Positions 33,138 through 44,476 of a DNA stretch of 64,000 nucleotides are shown one piece after another. The notes beneath the pieces are model-generated. The model searched no databases and was not told where the DNA came from. It worked only from the letters and a program-made list of their open reading frames with translations. Within the stretch, counting starts at the first letter, position 1, and every line of letters starts with the position of its first letter. A program made the position numbers and the translations under genes. The stretch lies in assembly GCF_000344805.1 (NCBI RefSeq), contig NC_020453.1:3815001-3879000 (forward strand), in the 5' to 3' direction. Source of the DNA: Bradyrhizobium oligotrophicum S58 (lineage in GTDB: Bacteria; Pseudomonadota; Alphaproteobacteria; Rhizobiales; Xanthobacteraceae).

Positions 33138-34547
33138 TCAGCCCGAGTAGTACATGTCGAACTCGACCGGGTGCGGGGTCATTTCGAAGCGCTCGACCTC
33201 GGTCATCTTCAGCGCGATGTAGCTGTCGATGAAGTCGTCGTCGAACACGCCGCCGGCCTTGAGGAAGGCGCGGTCCTTGTCCAGGTTCTCGAGCGCCTCA
33301 CGGAGCGAACCGCAGACGGTCGGGATCTGCTTCAGCTCTTCCTTCGGCAGGTCGTAGAGATCCTTGTCCATCGCCGGGCCCGGATCGAGCTTGTTCTTCA
33401 CGCCGTCGAGGCCGGCCATCAGCATCGCGGCGAAGCCGAGATAGGGGTTGGCGAGCGGATCGGGGAAGCGGACCTCGACGCGCTTGGCCTTCGGCGAGGA
33501 GGTGTAGGGGATGCGGCACGAGGCCGAGCGGTTGCGCGCGGAGTAGGCGAGCAGCACCGGCGCCTCATAGCCCGGGACCAGACGCTTGTAGGAGTTGGTC
33601 GACGGGTTGGTGAAGGCGTTGATGGCCTTGGCGTGCTTGATGATGCCGGCGATGTAGGACAGGCAGGTCTCCGACAGGTCGGAATACTTGTTGCCCGCGA
33701 ACACCGGCTTGCCGTCCTTCCAGATCGACTGGTGGACGTGCATGCCCGAGCCATTGTCGCCATACACCGGCTTCGGCATGAAGGTGGCGGTCTTGCCATA
33801 GATGTGCGCGACCTGGTGGATGCAGTACTTGTAGATCTGCATCTGGTCGGCCATCAGCGTCAGCGTGTCGAACTTCATGCCGAGCTCGTGCTGGGCAGAA
33901 GCGACCTCGTGATGGTGCTTCTCGACCTTGACGCCCATGCGCGCCATGGCGCCGAGCATCTCCGAGCGCATGTCCTGCACCGAGTCCTGCGGCGGGACCG
34001 GGAAGTAGCCGGCCTTGGTGCGGATGCGGTGGCCGAGATTGCCGCCCTCGTACTCGGTGTCGGAATTGGTCGGCAGCTCCGAGGAGTCGAGGCGGAAGCC
34101 GGTGTTGTAGGGCGAGGAGCTGTAGCGCACGTCGTCGAACACGAAGAATTCGGCTTCCGGGCCGACGAACACGCTGTCGCCCACGCCCATCGACTTCACC
34201 ATCGCCTCGGCCTTCTTGGCGATACCGCGGGGGTCGCGGTTGTAGGGCTCGCCGGTGGTCGGCTCGAGCACGTCGCAGGTGATGATCATGGTCGTTTCGG
34301 CGAAGAACGGATCGATCGTCGCGGTGACCGGGTCGGGCATCAGGCACATGTCGGACTCGTTGATCGCTTTCCAGCCGGCGATCGAGGAGCCGTCGAACAT
34401 CGTGCCTTCGGCGAAGATGTCTTCGTCGATCATGCTGACGTCGAAGGTCACGTGCTGCCACTTGCCGCGCGGGTCGGTGAAACGCAGGTCGACGTATTTG
34501 ACGTCGTTGTCCTTGATTGCCTTCAAGACGTCTTTTGCGGTCTTCAT
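33138..34547 (-). CDS. glnA: Glutamine synthetase type I
   Basis: A 469-residue GSI-beta enzyme making glutamine from glutamate, ammonia and ATP. Seen: [20 protein letters not shown], the metal-site block [16 protein letters not shown], the ATP block [32 protein letters not shown] and the adenylylation loop [12 protein letters not shown] with Tyr398. The 12-mer should therefore be controlled by GlnE and PII. It lies downstream of glnB on the same strand (227-base gap), the standard alphaproteobacterial glnB-glnA order. The gap may carry its own promoter; no clear sigma-54 site was found. Confidence 0.97.
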   Translation of the reverse strand: MKTAKDVLKAIKDNDVKYVDLRFTDPRGKWQHVTFDVSMIDEDIFAEGTMFDGSSIAGWKAINESDMCLMPDPVTATIDPFFAETTMIITCDVLEPTTGEPYNRDPRGIAKKAEAMVKSMGVGDSVFVGPEAEFFVFDDVRYSSSPYNTGFRLDSSELPTNSDTEYEGGNLGHRIRTKAGYFPVPPQDSVQDMRSEMLGAMARMGVKVEKHHHEVASAQHELGMKFDTLTLMADQMQIYKYCIHQVAHIYGKTATFMPKPVYGDNGSGMHVHQSIWKDGKPVFAGNKYSDLSETCLSYIAGIIKHAKAINAFTNPSTNSYKRLVPGYEAPVLLAYSARNRSASCRIPYTSSPKAKRVEVRFPDPLANPYLGFAAMLMAGLDGVKNKLDPGPAMDKDLYDLPKEELKQIPTVCGSLREALENLDKDRAFLKAGGVFDDDFIDSYIALKMTEVERFEMTPHPVEFDMYYSG

Positions 34548-34732
34548 GAATACCCCTCTTGGATTATAGCGTCACGGCCCGGCGCGCGGGACGGCGTCCG
34601 CGGGTCATGCTCCATAGCCTCGCCTGTGGTCCAAGACAATATCGGAAACGCCAAAACGGCCGCGTGCAAGCGCCTCGCAGAGGACGCCTGAGCTGCCGTC
34701 GGGGCTGCCTGCGCAGCAATTGTTCTCTCCGG

Positions 34733-34764
34733 GAGGCTTGGCGCGGGGTGCCGGTCCAAGCCTC
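34733..34764. repeat. Inverted repeat after glnB (GAGGCTTGG arms)
   Basis: GAGGCTTGG (34733-34741) and CCAAGCCTC (34756-34764) form a 9-base perfect stem about 10 bases after the glnB stop. There is no U-tract. The same arms recur at 42449-42471 after clpP. It could be RNA processing, attenuation or partial termination between glnB and glnA. Confidence 0.5.
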
Positions 34765-34774
34765 GCGCGCCGAG

Positions 34775-35645
<871 letters not shown>

Positions 35646-37145
35646 ATGGAAGTGTTGACCACGAGCGAAATGGAACGTGCTGACCGGCTGACGATCGCGG
35701 CCGGCACGCCCGGCTTTTCGCTGATGCTGAGCGCCGGCCAGGCCGTGGCCGCAGCCGCGATGGACCTGGTCGAGGAGGGGCCGATCCTGGTGGTGTGCGG
35801 ACCCGGCAACAATGGCGGCGACGGCTTCGTCGCGGCCGCCGAGCTCGCCGCGCAGGGCCGCGAGGTCTCAGTCATCCTGATGTGCGAGCGCGATGCGCTG
35901 CAGGGCGACGCCGCTTCCGCCGCCAGGGGCTGGAAATTCCCTGTGCTGCCGTTCACGCCACAGGCGATCGGCCGGCCGGCGCTGATCATCGATGCGCTGT
36001 TCGGGGCCGGTCTCAGCCGTCCCGTCACCGGCGAGCCGCATGACGTGATTGCCGCCATCAATGCCAATGGCGCCCCCGTCCTCGCGGTCGACCTGCCGAG
36101 CGGCATCAACGGCACCACGGCGGCGGTCATGGGCATCGCGGTGCGCGCGACCGAGACGGTGACCTTCTTCCGCAAGAAGCCGGCGCATCTGTTGCTGCCT
36201 GGCCGGCAGCATTGCGGGCAAGTCCGGCTCGCCGACATCGGCATCGATCCCCAGGTGCTCGGCGAGATCAAGCCGCAGGCGTTCGAGAACGAGCCCGAGC
36301 TCTGGCACAGCCGCTTTCCCGTGCCACGCATCGACGGCCACAAATATGCGCGCGGCCATGTGCTGGCGGTGTCCGGCGACATGACCGCGACGGGTGCCGC
36401 GCGCATGGCGGCGCGGGCGGCGCTGCGCGCCGGCGCCGGCCTCGTGACGCTGGCCTCGCCACGCGACGCGCTCATGGTCAACGCCACGGCGCTGACGGCC
36501 GTGATGGTGCGCGCTGCCGATACGGCCATCGAGTTCGGCGAGCTGCTCGGCGACAAGCGCTACAACACCTGCATCATCGGGCCCGGTGCGGGTGTCAACG
36601 AACGGACGCGCGACGTCGTCTTCACCGCGCTGTCGGCGCAGCGCCATCTGGTGCTGGATGCGGATGCGCTGACGAGCTTTGCGGATGCGCCGGCCCGGCT
36701 GTTCGAGCAGATCAGGGCATTGCCGGACGCGCAGGTCGTGCTGACGCCGCACGAGGGCGAATTCCCGCGGCTGTTCTCGGATCTGAGCAACAAGCATCCC
36801 GGCCGCTCCAAGCTGGAGCGCGTGCGTGACGCGGCCGCGCGCTGTGGCGCGGTCGTGCTTCTGAAGGGCGCCGACACCACGGTCGCCGCGCCGGACGGTC
36901 GCGCCGCGATCGCCGCCAACGCGCCGCCCTGGCTCGCCACCGCCGGCGCCGGCGACGTCCTCGCCGGCATCATCGCAGGGCTGCTGGCGCAAGGCGTCCC
37001 GGCGTTCGAGGCCGCCTGCATCGGCGTCTGGATGCATGGCGAGACCGGCTCCGAGGCGGGGCCCGGGCTGATCGCGGAGGATCTGACGGAGACGCTGCCT
37101 GCGGTGTTCCGGCGGCTGTATGACGGGTTCGGGATCGAGTATTGA
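35646..37145 (+). CDS. nnr: Bifunctional NAD(P)H-hydrate epimerase / ADP-dependent dehydratase
   Basis: A 499-residue fusion that repairs hydrated NADH/NADPH. The N-terminal YjeF epimerase domain (~1-215) has VVCGPGNNGGDGFVAAAELA, ALFGAGLSRPVTG and DLPSGINGTT. The C-terminal ribokinase-like dehydratase domain (~225-499) has HKYARGHVLAVSGDMTATGA, IGPGAGVNERT, LTPHEGEFPRLF and TAGAGDVLAGIIAGLLAQG with the catalytic Asp. Both halves are full length. It is divergent from glnB, a common neighbour in this group. Confidence 0.94.
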   Translation: MEVLTTSEMERADRLTIAAGTPGFSLMLSAGQAVAAAAMDLVEEGPILVVCGPGNNGGDGFVAAAELAAQGREVSVILMCERDALQGDAASAARGWKFPVLPFTPQAIGRPALIIDALFGAGLSRPVTGEPHDVIAAINANGAPVLAVDLPSGINGTTAAVMGIAVRATETVTFFRKKPAHLLLPGRQHCGQVRLADIGIDPQVLGEIKPQAFENEPELWHSRFPVPRIDGHKYARGHVLAVSGDMTATGAARMAARAALRAGAGLVTLASPRDALMVNATALTAVMVRAADTAIEFGELLGDKRYNTCIIGPGAGVNERTRDVVFTALSAQRHLVLDADALTSFADAPARLFEQIRALPDAQVVLTPHEGEFPRLFSDLSNKHPGRSKLERVRDAAARCGAVVLLKGADTTVAAPDGRAAIAANAPPWLATAGAGDVLAGIIAGLLAQGVPAFEAACIGVWMHGETGSEAGPGLIAEDLTETLPAVFRRLYDGFGIEY

Positions 37146-37156
37146 CGGCAAAGACT

Positions 37157-37255
37157 GTCATGCCCGCGAATGCGGGCATCCAGTACGCCGAGGCCCATCG
37201 ATTCAATCACAGACGTCTCGGAGTACTGGATCGCCCGGTCAAGCCGGGCGATGAC
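37157..37255. repeat. Palindromic intergenic repeat, type B copy 2 (inverted)
   Basis: The ends GTCATGCCCGCGAATGCGGG and CCGGTCAAGCCGGGCGATGAC, with ATCCAGTA/TACTGGAT inside, match 12577-12675 read in the other direction. It starts 12 bases after the nnr stop. Confidence 0.8.
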
Positions 37256-37302
37256 AGCTTGAGTGTGGTGATGCCGACGCGTCTCACTCAGTGCACCATT
37301 GC

Positions 37303-38385
37303 TCATGTGATCTGATACTTCGCCACTGCGCTCTCGTTCCAGGCGAGCCCGAGGCCCGGGCCACGCGCGGTCACCTTGCCGTCGATGACATCAAGCGGTT
37401 CGGCGAGGATGGCGCCGGCGAAGTCCAGCACCTCCAGCCAGTGCGCCGTCGGCGTCACCGCCAGCACGTGTGCGCTCGCTTCGGGCAGGATGTGGCTCGA
37501 CATCGGGATCGAGGCGGCGTCGGCTTGGCCTGCGACGTTGAGCCAACCGGTGATGCCGCCGACCTTCATCAGATCGGGCATGATGAAGTCGGAGGCCCCG
37601 GCCGCGATCGCTTCCGCGAAGCCGCGCGGAAACCACCAGTTCTCGCCGGCCTGGATCGGAATCTCCGAGCGCTCGCGCACCCGGGCATGGCCGGAGAGAT
37701 TTTCCTGCGGCACCGGCTCCTCGATCCAGGTCAGGTCGTAAATGGCAAGGCGGCTGATTCTGCGCGTGGCCTCCGTGGGATCGAGCGACTGGTTGAAGTC
37801 CAGCATCAGTGCCATGTCCGGGCCGAGCAGGGCGCGCAGGCCCTCGATCATCGCTTCGTCGGTCGCGAGGTCGCCGTGGCCGCCCTTGGTCTTGATGGCG
37901 CGGAAGCCGTGCTCGTTGCGCGCGGCGCGCAAGGTCCGCTCGTCCGCCTTGGCATCGAGCACGCCATAGCTGTCATAGGCAGGGATCGGCCGCACGCTGC
38001 CGCCGAGCAGCTCGACGACAGGCTTGCCCGCGATCTGTCCCAGCGCGTCCCAGAACGCCATGTCGAGGCCTGATACGGCCATGCCGACCAGGCCCTGCCA
38101 GCCGAGCAGGCGGAATTTGGCGTCCATGAGCTTCATCAGCTCGAACGGGACCAGCGCCTTGCCGGTGAGCTCGCGGCCGATCTCCTCGACCAGCAGCACC
38201 AGCGGCTTCAGCGCGAGCCTGGTGTAGGCGAAGAGGTAGGAGTGGCCGGTAACCCCCTGATCGGTCGTGACGTCGATCAAGACCAGCGGGCCGGAATCGA
38301 TGATGCCGAAGGCGTTGCGCAAGGGGCGCTTCATGGGGGTCACGACGGCGCGCGCCTTGACGCCGATAATTGCGGCAGTGGTCAT
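37303..38385 (-). CDS. Mandelate racemase/muconate lactonizing enzyme family protein
   Basis: A 360-residue enolase-superfamily enzyme. RPLRNAFGIIDSGPLVLIDV is in the capping domain. The barrel carries the KxK pair (AIKTKGGHGD), the metal ligands LDFNQS, WIEEPVP and QAGENWW, and SSHILPEASAH with the His of a possible His-Asp dyad. KxK plus His/Glu matches the mandelate racemase subgroup more than muconate lactonizing enzymes. It would abstract an alpha proton from a carboxylate substrate, identity unknown. It lies immediately upstream-convergent to nnr and 28 bases after the cupredoxin gene's stop. Confidence 0.88.
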   Translation of the reverse strand: MTTAAIIGVKARAVVTPMKRPLRNAFGIIDSGPLVLIDVTTDQGVTGHSYLFAYTRLALKPLVLLVEEIGRELTGKALVPFELMKLMDAKFRLLGWQGLVGMAVSGLDMAFWDALGQIAGKPVVELLGGSVRPIPAYDSYGVLDAKADERTLRAARNEHGFRAIKTKGGHGDLATDEAMIEGLRALLGPDMALMLDFNQSLDPTEATRRISRLAIYDLTWIEEPVPQENLSGHARVRERSEIPIQAGENWWFPRGFAEAIAAGASDFIMPDLMKVGGITGWLNVAGQADAASIPMSSHILPEASAHVLAVTPTAHWLEVLDFAGAILAEPLDVIDGKVTARGPGLGLAWNESAVAKYQIT

Positions 38386-38412
38386 GGGTGTGATCCCTTC
38401 GGGTTCGTTTCC

Positions 38413-39711
38413 TCACCTGATCTCATACCATCGCAGCTGGCGCGGCGCCGCCCAGTTGGTGGCCATGCTCTCGATCAGGAACCGGCCGGCCGTCTCGGCC
38501 TGGAAGGCGACGCGCTGGGTTTGCCCGGCTTCCAGCGCCAGCGTGTCGAGCCAATATGGCTTCCAGCCGTCGTCGAGCCGGTCGAGCAGCCGGAACGGCT
38601 GGCCATGCAGATGGACCACGATGCTGCTGGCCGTCTTGTTGGCGAGCGCCAACACCACGACACGGCCGGCCTTGGCCTGGAAGGCGGCCGCGCTGGAGGC
38701 GGTGAACTGGGCGGGCGGACGCCAGTCGGGACCTTCGAGCGTCAGCTCGGCGCGAATGGCGGTCCGCAGGTCGAGCTTGTCGGGCAGTCCGTTCGAGGGC
38801 AGGGCGTCCGGCGGAGGCAGCGGGGCGGCGCGCAATGGCGGCTCGGTGGAGAGCGTCAGGCGGGCAATGGGCCGCGCCGCGGCGCCGTCATGCAGCAGCA
38901 CCGGCAGCGTCGCCTTGGCGGCGGGCATGTCGATGAACACGTCGGTGCGGCCGCCCGGCGGCAGCACCACGGCGCCGTTGCGAGCCAGGAATGGCTCCGC
39001 CGGCTGGCTGTCGATCGCCATCACGCGGACGGCGTCGATGTCGGCGATTTTGATCGCGATCACAGCGCGCTGGCAGCCATTGATGAACCGCAGCCTGGCC
39101 CGCGCCTGCGCCCGCAGCGGGATGTCGGGCTGGAGCTGTCCGTTCACGGTGTAGAGCAGCTCGGCGTCCTTGGCATCCGTGCCGGGCGCCAGCGCCGTTC
39201 CATCGGCCTTGAGCCTGAAGTCCTCGACCAGGAAAACCTCGTCGCGGTCAGTGGTTACCCCCGCGGCCTCATCGACGATGAGAGGCAACGGCCGGATCGG
39301 AGCGGCGGCGCCGTCGGCGAGCAGGCGCAGATCGAGCAGGCCGGTGCCGGCCCTGGCCGCAGTGGCGGCAATGGCGGCGCGCCCACCGGGGCCGACCGGC
39401 GCCTGGACCAGCAGCGGAGCCGGCGCGACCACGCCGCGGCCGCTCAGCGCCACCGGTATGCCAAGCCCATTGGCCAGCGCCAGATCGACCAAGCTGCCGC
39501 GCGGCAGCCGCACGACCGGCGTGCGGGCCGCGAGCTGCCAGGCCGGGGACGGCGGACGGCCGGCGCCGAGCGCCAGAGATTCGCTCCGGGCATCCAAGGG
39601 AACGGACATTCGTTCGGCTGCCGGGGCCAAACGGGGAAAAGAGGAGACGCAGGCTGCGGCAAGGCCACCGAGCACGGCCCGGCGGCTGACCCCCGCGAAA
39701 GGATCGCTCAT
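38413..39711 (-). CDS. Multicopper-oxidase-fold protein lacking most copper ligands (SufI/FtsP-like)
   Basis: About 432 residues from ATG 39711 ([20 protein letters not shown]), a Tat-type signal with twin Arg. Three cupredoxin-like domains are suggested by [54 protein letters not shown] and [10 protein letters not shown]. Active multicopper oxidases carry HWHG early and HPxHLHGH plus HCHxxxH late. Here the early block reads VALSGRGV, and the C-terminus ends [17 protein letters not shown] with no HCH. Only HLHG remains. It is likely a structural or binding protein, as with SufI, rather than an oxidase. It lies 28 bases upstream of the racemase-like gene, so co-transcription is likely. Confidence 0.8.
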   Translation of the reverse strand: MSDPFAGVSRRAVLGGLAAACVSSFPRLAPAAERMSVPLDARSESLALGAGRPPSPAWQLAARTPVVRLPRGSLVDLALANGLGIPVALSGRGVVAPAPLLVQAPVGPGGRAAIAATAARAGTGLLDLRLLADGAAAPIRPLPLIVDEAAGVTTDRDEVFLVEDFRLKADGTALAPGTDAKDAELLYTVNGQLQPDIPLRAQARARLRFINGCQRAVIAIKIADIDAVRVMAIDSQPAEPFLARNGAVVLPPGGRTDVFIDMPAAKATLPVLLHDGAAARPIARLTLSTEPPLRAAPLPPPDALPSNGLPDKLDLRTAIRAELTLEGPDWRPPAQFTASSAAAFQAKAGRVVVLALANKTASSIVVHLHGQPFRLLDRLDDGWKPYWLDTLALEAGQTQRVAFQAETAGRFLIESMATNWAAPRQLRWYEIR

Positions 39712-39896
39712 GCGACAAAACATTGCGGTGCGAGGGGGATGCGGATCATCTCGTTTTCCCTTATCTGTGCGGCGAGCTCGGCAGACCGGCCGGCCATGGC
39801 GCTGTCGAAGGCCCATTTTTTTGCTGCGGACGGTTTCGCGCGTGGTATAAGCCGCGCCGCCCGCGGCATCGCGGCCGGGCTATCGATGCAGCTCAC

Positions 39897-39981
39897 GCGG
39901 GCGTGGCGGAACTGGTAGACGCGCTGGATTTAGGTTCCAGTGACGAAAGTTGTGGGGGTTCGAGTCCCTCCGCCCGCACCA
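39897..39981 (+). tRNA. tRNA-Leu (anticodon TAG)
   Basis: An 85-base cloverleaf with a long variable arm. The acceptor GCGGGCG pairs with CGCCCGC, the anticodon stem CTGGA/TCCAG encloses TTTAGGT with TAG, the T-loop is GGTTCGAGTCC, and CCA is encoded. It reads CUA (and other CUN) codons. It is a class II tRNA. Confidence 0.96.
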
Positions 39982-40154
39982 AGCGCTGCTCTGGCGTTTG
40001 CCCCAAGTTTTACCGGCGAACCCGTTCTCTCGCAAAGAGAAAGCGGGGGATGCCGAGCCACCGGCGCAAGGCTCGTTGCCGCGCGTCGTCCACAATTGAT
40101 GAAGGTGTGTTCGGATCGCAAGGGTCCGGACCGAAGCGGAAGAAGATTGACGCC

Positions 40155-41513
40155 ATGCAGGTCACAGAAACCTTGTCCGAAGGCTTGAAGCACGAGTTCC
40201 AGATCAGCGTTCCCGCGGCCGATCTCGACGCCAAGGCGGGCGCCAAGCTGGTCGACCTGAAGGACAAGGTCCGCATCAACGGCTTCCGTCCCGGCAAGGT
40301 GCCGGTCGCCCATCTGAAGAAGATCTACGGCAAGTCGGTCATGGCCGAGACCATCGACCAGACCATCCGCGACACCAACACCCAGATCTTCACCGAGCGC
40401 GGCTTCCGTCTGGCGACCGAGCCGAAGGTGACGATGCCGACCGAGGAAGCCGAGGTCGAGAAGATCCTCAGTGGGCAGTCCGACCTGACCTACACCGTGG
40501 CCGTCGAGGTCGTGCCCGCGATCGCGCTCGCCGACTTCAAGACCTTCTCGGTCGAGAAGCCGGTCGCCGACATCACCGATGCCGACGTCGACGAGGCGAT
40601 CAAGCGCCTGGCCGACGCCAATCGCAGCTACGCCGCCAAGGCCGACGGCGCGAAGGCCGAAAACGGCGATCGCGTGAAGGTGAACTTCAAGGGCACGATC
40701 GACGGCGTCGCCTTCGAGGGCGGCACCGGCGAGGGCATCGACGTCGTGATCGGCTCGAACACCTTCATCCCGGGCTTCGAGGACCAGCTGGTCGGCATCG
40801 GCGTCGGTGAGACCCGCACGCTCAAGGTGACGTTCCCGACCAACTATCTGAACAACGAGCTCGCCGGCAAGGCCGCCGAGTTCGAGACCACGGCGACCGC
40901 GATCGAGGCGCCCGAGGAGAAGGTCGTGGACGACGAGTTCGCCAAGACGCTCGGCCTCGAATCGCTCGAGAAGCTGAAGCAGCTGATGCGCGACCGTCTC
41001 GCCGGCGAGTTCAACCAAGCGACCCGCCAGCGCGTGAAGCGCGCGCTGCTCGACCGTCTCGACGAGACCCACAAGTTCGACGCGCCTCCCTCGCTGATCG
41101 ACGAGGAGTTCAACCTGATGTGGAACTCGGTCAAGGCCGAGATGGATTCCAGCGGCAAGACCTTTGCCGACGAGAACACCACCGAGGACAAGGCGAAGGA
41201 CGAGTACCGCACCATCGCCGACCGCCGCGTGCGCCTCGGCCTCGTGCTGTCGGAGATCGGCGAGAAGAACAAGATCACCGTGACCGACGACGAGGTCAGC
41301 CGCGCCGTGATCGAGCGCGCGCGCTCGATGCCCGGTCGCGAGAAGGAGGTCTGGGACTTCTATCGCAGCAACCCGCAGGCGCTCGCGCAGCTGCGCGCGC
41401 CGATCTACGAGGACAAGGTCGTCGACTTCATCCTCGAGCTCGCCAACGTGACCGAGAAGAAGGTCTCCAAGGACGAGCTGTTCAAGGATGACGACAGCGA
41501 CAAGGCGGCCTGA
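40155..41513 (+). CDS. tig: Trigger factor
   Basis: A 452-residue ribosome-associated chaperone and peptidyl-prolyl isomerase from ATG 40155 ([20 protein letters not shown]). The N-terminal ribosome-binding domain has [18 protein letters not shown] (the GFRxGKxP signature). The FKBP-type PPIase domain (~165-250) has [20 protein letters not shown] and [15 protein letters not shown]. The helical C-terminal arms follow, and the tail is acidic ([14 protein letters not shown]). It is the first gene of the tig-clpP-clpX-lon cluster. Confidence 0.96.
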   Translation: MQVTETLSEGLKHEFQISVPAADLDAKAGAKLVDLKDKVRINGFRPGKVPVAHLKKIYGKSVMAETIDQTIRDTNTQIFTERGFRLATEPKVTMPTEEAEVEKILSGQSDLTYTVAVEVVPAIALADFKTFSVEKPVADITDADVDEAIKRLADANRSYAAKADGAKAENGDRVKVNFKGTIDGVAFEGGTGEGIDVVIGSNTFIPGFEDQLVGIGVGETRTLKVTFPTNYLNNELAGKAAEFETTATAIEAPEEKVVDDEFAKTLGLESLEKLKQLMRDRLAGEFNQATRQRVKRALLDRLDETHKFDAPPSLIDEEFNLMWNSVKAEMDSSGKTFADENTTEDKAKDEYRTIADRRVRLGLVLSEIGEKNKITVTDDEVSRAVIERARSMPGREKEVWDFYRSNPQALAQLRAPIYEDKVVDFILELANVTEKKVSKDELFKDDDSDKAA

Positions 41514-41804
41514 TCGGGCTGCCTCCTGCCGCGACCCAGCAGCCTCCGATTAAGGTTGACCGGCGAAAGCGCCGGTCGGCCCGGTGCCGGCGCTGGTCGG
41601 AGCGGCGGGAATCAGCTTGAACGGGGACAGCGGCCTTGCTCGCGACTGGTCCAGTCTCGCCGGTCTTGTCACCGGGAAATTGGTCCATATCTGTGGGCTC
41701 GGTCTTGAAGTTCTGCATCACGGGACGCCTGTCGCTGCTCTTTGAATGAGCCTCACCTGCGGCGGCCGGTTGTCTCAACTGCTCGTCCAACCCTTGGGTG
41801 ATTC
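41514..41804. other. tig-clpP intergenic region with hairpin
   Basis: GACCGGCG-AAAG-CGCCGGTC at 41558-41577 is a perfect 8-base stem with a stable AAAG loop, 44 bases after tig and without a U-tract. The rest of the 291 bases shows no gene; it probably contains the clpP promoter, which I cannot place. Confidence 0.5.
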
Positions 41805-42437
41805 ATGCGCGATCCCGTCGAAACCTATATGAACCTTGTGCCCATGGTGGTCGAGCAGACCAACCGCGGTGAGCGCGCCTACGACATTTTCTCGCGCCTC
41901 CTGAAGGAGCGCATCATCTTCGTGACCGGTCCGGTCGAAGACGGCATGTCGACCCTGACGGTCGCGCAGCTGCTGTTCCTGGAAGCCGAGAATCCGAAGA
42001 AGGAAATCTCGATGTACATCAACTCGCCGGGCGGGGTGGTGACGTCGGGTCTGGCGATCTACGACACGATGCAGTTCATTCGCCCGCCGGTGTCGACGCT
42101 GTGCACGGGCCAGGCGGCCTCGATGGGCTCGCTGCTGCTGTGCGCCGGCCACAAGGACATGCGCTTCTCGCTGCCGAACTCGCGCATCATGGTGCATCAG
42201 CCGTCCGGCGGCTTCCAGGGCCAGGCGACCGACATCATGCTGCACGCCCAGGAAATTCTGAACCTCAAGAAGCGGCTGAACGAGATCTACGTCAAGCACA
42301 CCGGTCAGTCCTACAAGGCGATCGAGGATGCGCTGGAACGCGACAAATTCCTCACGGCGGAAGCCGCTGCCGAGTTCGGATTGATCGACAAGGTGATCGA
42401 GAAGCGGCCGGAAGATCCGTCGCAGACGGGCAAGTAA
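41805..42437 (+). CDS. clpP: ATP-dependent Clp protease proteolytic subunit
   Basis: A 210-residue serine peptidase forming the tetradecameric chamber that ClpX or ClpA feeds. The catalytic triad is visible: Ser106 in [11 protein letters not shown], His131 in [14 protein letters not shown] and Asp180 in [32 protein letters not shown] is the conserved handle-side block. A normal short propeptide is present. clpX follows 436 bases downstream. Confidence 0.98.
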   Translation: MRDPVETYMNLVPMVVEQTNRGERAYDIFSRLLKERIIFVTGPVEDGMSTLTVAQLLFLEAENPKKEISMYINSPGGVVTSGLAIYDTMQFIRPPVSTLCTGQAASMGSLLLCAGHKDMRFSLPNSRIMVHQPSGGFQGQATDIMLHAQEILNLKKRLNEIYVKHTGQSYKAIEDALERDKFLTAEAAAEFGLIDKVIEKRPEDPSQTGK

Positions 42438-42873
42438 CGAGGTGACGGCGAGGCTTGGTGTCCAAGCCTCGCGGCCACACGGCATCGACTTTGCCGGCTG
42501 AGCCGGCAGAGGTATTGAGGTGGGGTCCCAAAAGGGCCGCAACCCGGCCGTGCAACCGGCAAACAGGCGTGGCAAACACGCAACGTTCGATCGATTTCGC
42601 GTGTTCTTACCGTGTCAAGCCCCAAAATCACGGTAATGTCACGGTCTAGGGTATGTCCTCCGATTAGCGAATTCTTGATAGTCGGATGACAGCATGATTG
42701 GCTAGAGTGTCCAGTTATGGATCGTGGGGGATTCGCGCAGGTCGTGGGTGCACGGCGGGTGAAGAACAAGGTCTTAATTTTGGTACGAAATTTGCTCTTT
42801 CACCAGTTTGATCCGGCCCGTGCCGGATCGGAACGAACGAGCGGACAAGAGCGAACCGCGGACGGAGACAGGA
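42438..42873. other. clpP-clpX intergenic region
   Basis: 436 bases, AT-richer towards clpX. A strong inverted repeat lies at 42449-42471. The remainder likely carries a separate clpX promoter; TTGATA near 42674 is a possible -35 element without a clear -10. No gene is seen. Confidence 0.5.
42449..42471 (+). terminator. Hairpin after clpP, possible terminator
   Basis: CGAGGCTTGG, loop TGT, CCAAGCCTCG: a perfect 10-base stem 11 bases after the clpP stop, with no U-tract. It has the same arms as the repeat after glnB. It could be a termination or RNA-stabilising structure. Confidence 0.5.
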
Positions 42874-44148
42874 ATGAGTAAGGTCGGCACGAGCGACTCG
42901 AAGAACACGCTATATTGCTCGTTCTGCGGCAAGAGCCAGCACGAAGTCCGCAAACTGATCGCAGGTCCAACCGTCTTCATCTGCGACGAGTGCGTCGAAC
43001 TCTGCATGGACATCATCCGCGAGGAGAACAAGTCCTCGCTGGTCAAGTCGCGCGACGGCATTCCCACCCCGAAGGAAATCTGCAAGGTCCTGGACGATTA
43101 CGTCATCGGCCAGAACCATGCGAAAAAGGTGCTGTCGGTTGCCGTCCACAATCACTACAAGCGGCTGAACCACCAGACCAAGCACTCCGACGTCGAGCTC
43201 GCGAAGTCGAACATCCTGCTGATCGGTCCGACCGGCTCGGGCAAGACGCTGCTGGCGCAGACGCTGGCGCGCATTCTGGACGTGCCGTTCACGATGGCGG
43301 ATGCGACGACCCTGACCGAGGCCGGCTATGTCGGTGAGGACGTCGAGAACATCATCCTGAAGCTGCTGCAGGCAGCCGACTACAATGTCGAGCGCGCGCA
43401 GCGTGGCATTGTCTACATCGACGAAATCGACAAGATCAGTCGCAAGTCGGACAATCCTTCGATCACCCGCGACGTGTCGGGCGAGGGTGTCCAGCAGGCG
43501 CTGCTCAAGATCATGGAAGGCACGGTTGCGTCCGTGCCGCCGCAGGGCGGCCGCAAGCACCCGCAGCAGGAGTTCCTGCAGGTCGACACCACCAACATCC
43601 TGTTCATCTGCGGTGGTGCGTTCTCCGGCCTCGAGAAGATCATCTCGGCGCGCGGCCGGTCGACCTCGATCGGTTTCGCGGCTCAGGTGCTGGCGCCGGA
43701 AGACCGTCGGACCGGCGAGATCTTCCGTCACGTCGAGCCCGAGGATCTGCTGAAGTACGGCCTGATCCCGGAATTCGTCGGCCGTCTGCCGGTCGTGGCG
43801 ACGCTCGAGGATCTCGACGAGACCTCGCTGAAGAAGATCCTGACCGAGCCGAAGAACGCGCTGGTGAAGCAGTATCAGCGGCTGTTCGAGATGGAGAACA
43901 TCGAGCTGACCTTCGCCGACGAGGCGCTGGGCGCAGTGGCCCGCAAGGCCATCGAGCGCAAGACCGGTGCACGCGGTCTGCGGTCGATCCTCGAAAGCAT
44001 CCTGCTCGAGACGATGTTCGACCTGCCGGGCCTCGAAGGCGTCGAGGAAGTGGTCATCTCGCGCGAAGTGGTCGAGGGCACGGCCCGTCCGCTCTACATC
44101 TACGCCGATCGCTCCGATCGCGCAGTGGAAAGCAGCGCCAGCGCGTGA
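42874..44148 (+). CDS. clpX: ATP-dependent Clp protease ATP-binding subunit ClpX
   Basis: A 424-residue AAA+ unfoldase from ATG 42874 ([20 protein letters not shown]) behind GGAG. The N-terminal zinc domain has CSFC and CDEC; Walker A is GPTGSGKT and Walker B VYIDEIDK. The RKH pore loop is [21 protein letters not shown] precedes the sensor regions, and [13 protein letters not shown] is sensor-2. It recognises tagged substrates and threads them into ClpP. Confidence 0.98.
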   Translation: MSKVGTSDSKNTLYCSFCGKSQHEVRKLIAGPTVFICDECVELCMDIIREENKSSLVKSRDGIPTPKEICKVLDDYVIGQNHAKKVLSVAVHNHYKRLNHQTKHSDVELAKSNILLIGPTGSGKTLLAQTLARILDVPFTMADATTLTEAGYVGEDVENIILKLLQAADYNVERAQRGIVYIDEIDKISRKSDNPSITRDVSGEGVQQALLKIMEGTVASVPPQGGRKHPQQEFLQVDTTNILFICGGAFSGLEKIISARGRSTSIGFAAQVLAPEDRRTGEIFRHVEPEDLLKYGLIPEFVGRLPVVATLEDLDETSLKKILTEPKNALVKQYQRLFEMENIELTFADEALGAVARKAIERKTGARGLRSILESILLETMFDLPGLEGVEEVVISREVVEGTARPLYIYADRSDRAVESSASA

Positions 44149-44476
44149 TCCGCGCTGGTACGATAGACAGAAGACCTCGATTTCTAAAGTCGGCGATCGC
44201 TGCGGACTACGCGTCCGCAGCGTCGCACTGTTTCAGAGTCCCGCCGCGTAAAGCCATATTTGGCGGGTGTTTACCGATACTTGACACCCCCCGGCTCGAT
44301 AGCCACCTAATGTCGCGTGGCGATACAAATCTCAATCCCGGGATTCGCCTCAACAAACGATCCGAAACAAGCGGGCGATATCGACGCGTCAGTGATGTCC
44401 GGATCAGATCGCACCTTGTGGCGGTTGCGCACGATGGCGGACTGCGTGCAAGGGGGCAAAACAAAAGGAACAGGCC
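44149..44476. other. clpX-lon intergenic region
   Basis: 328 bases. A perfect 8-base stem GCTGCGGA/TCCGCAGC with a 7-base loop occupies 44199-44221, after clpX. CTTGAC near 44281 resembles a -35 element of housekeeping or heat-shock type, but no correctly spaced -10 was found. It probably holds the lon promoter. Confidence 0.45.

Noticed and set aside
33171..34691. 506-codon open frame opposite glnA
   Set aside because: Antisense shadow of glnA; no family features.
44270..44320. Heat-shock (sigma-32) promoter of lon
   Set aside because: CTTGAC is present but the nearest CCTAAT lies too far (about 22 bases after CTTG), so the spacing does not fit.
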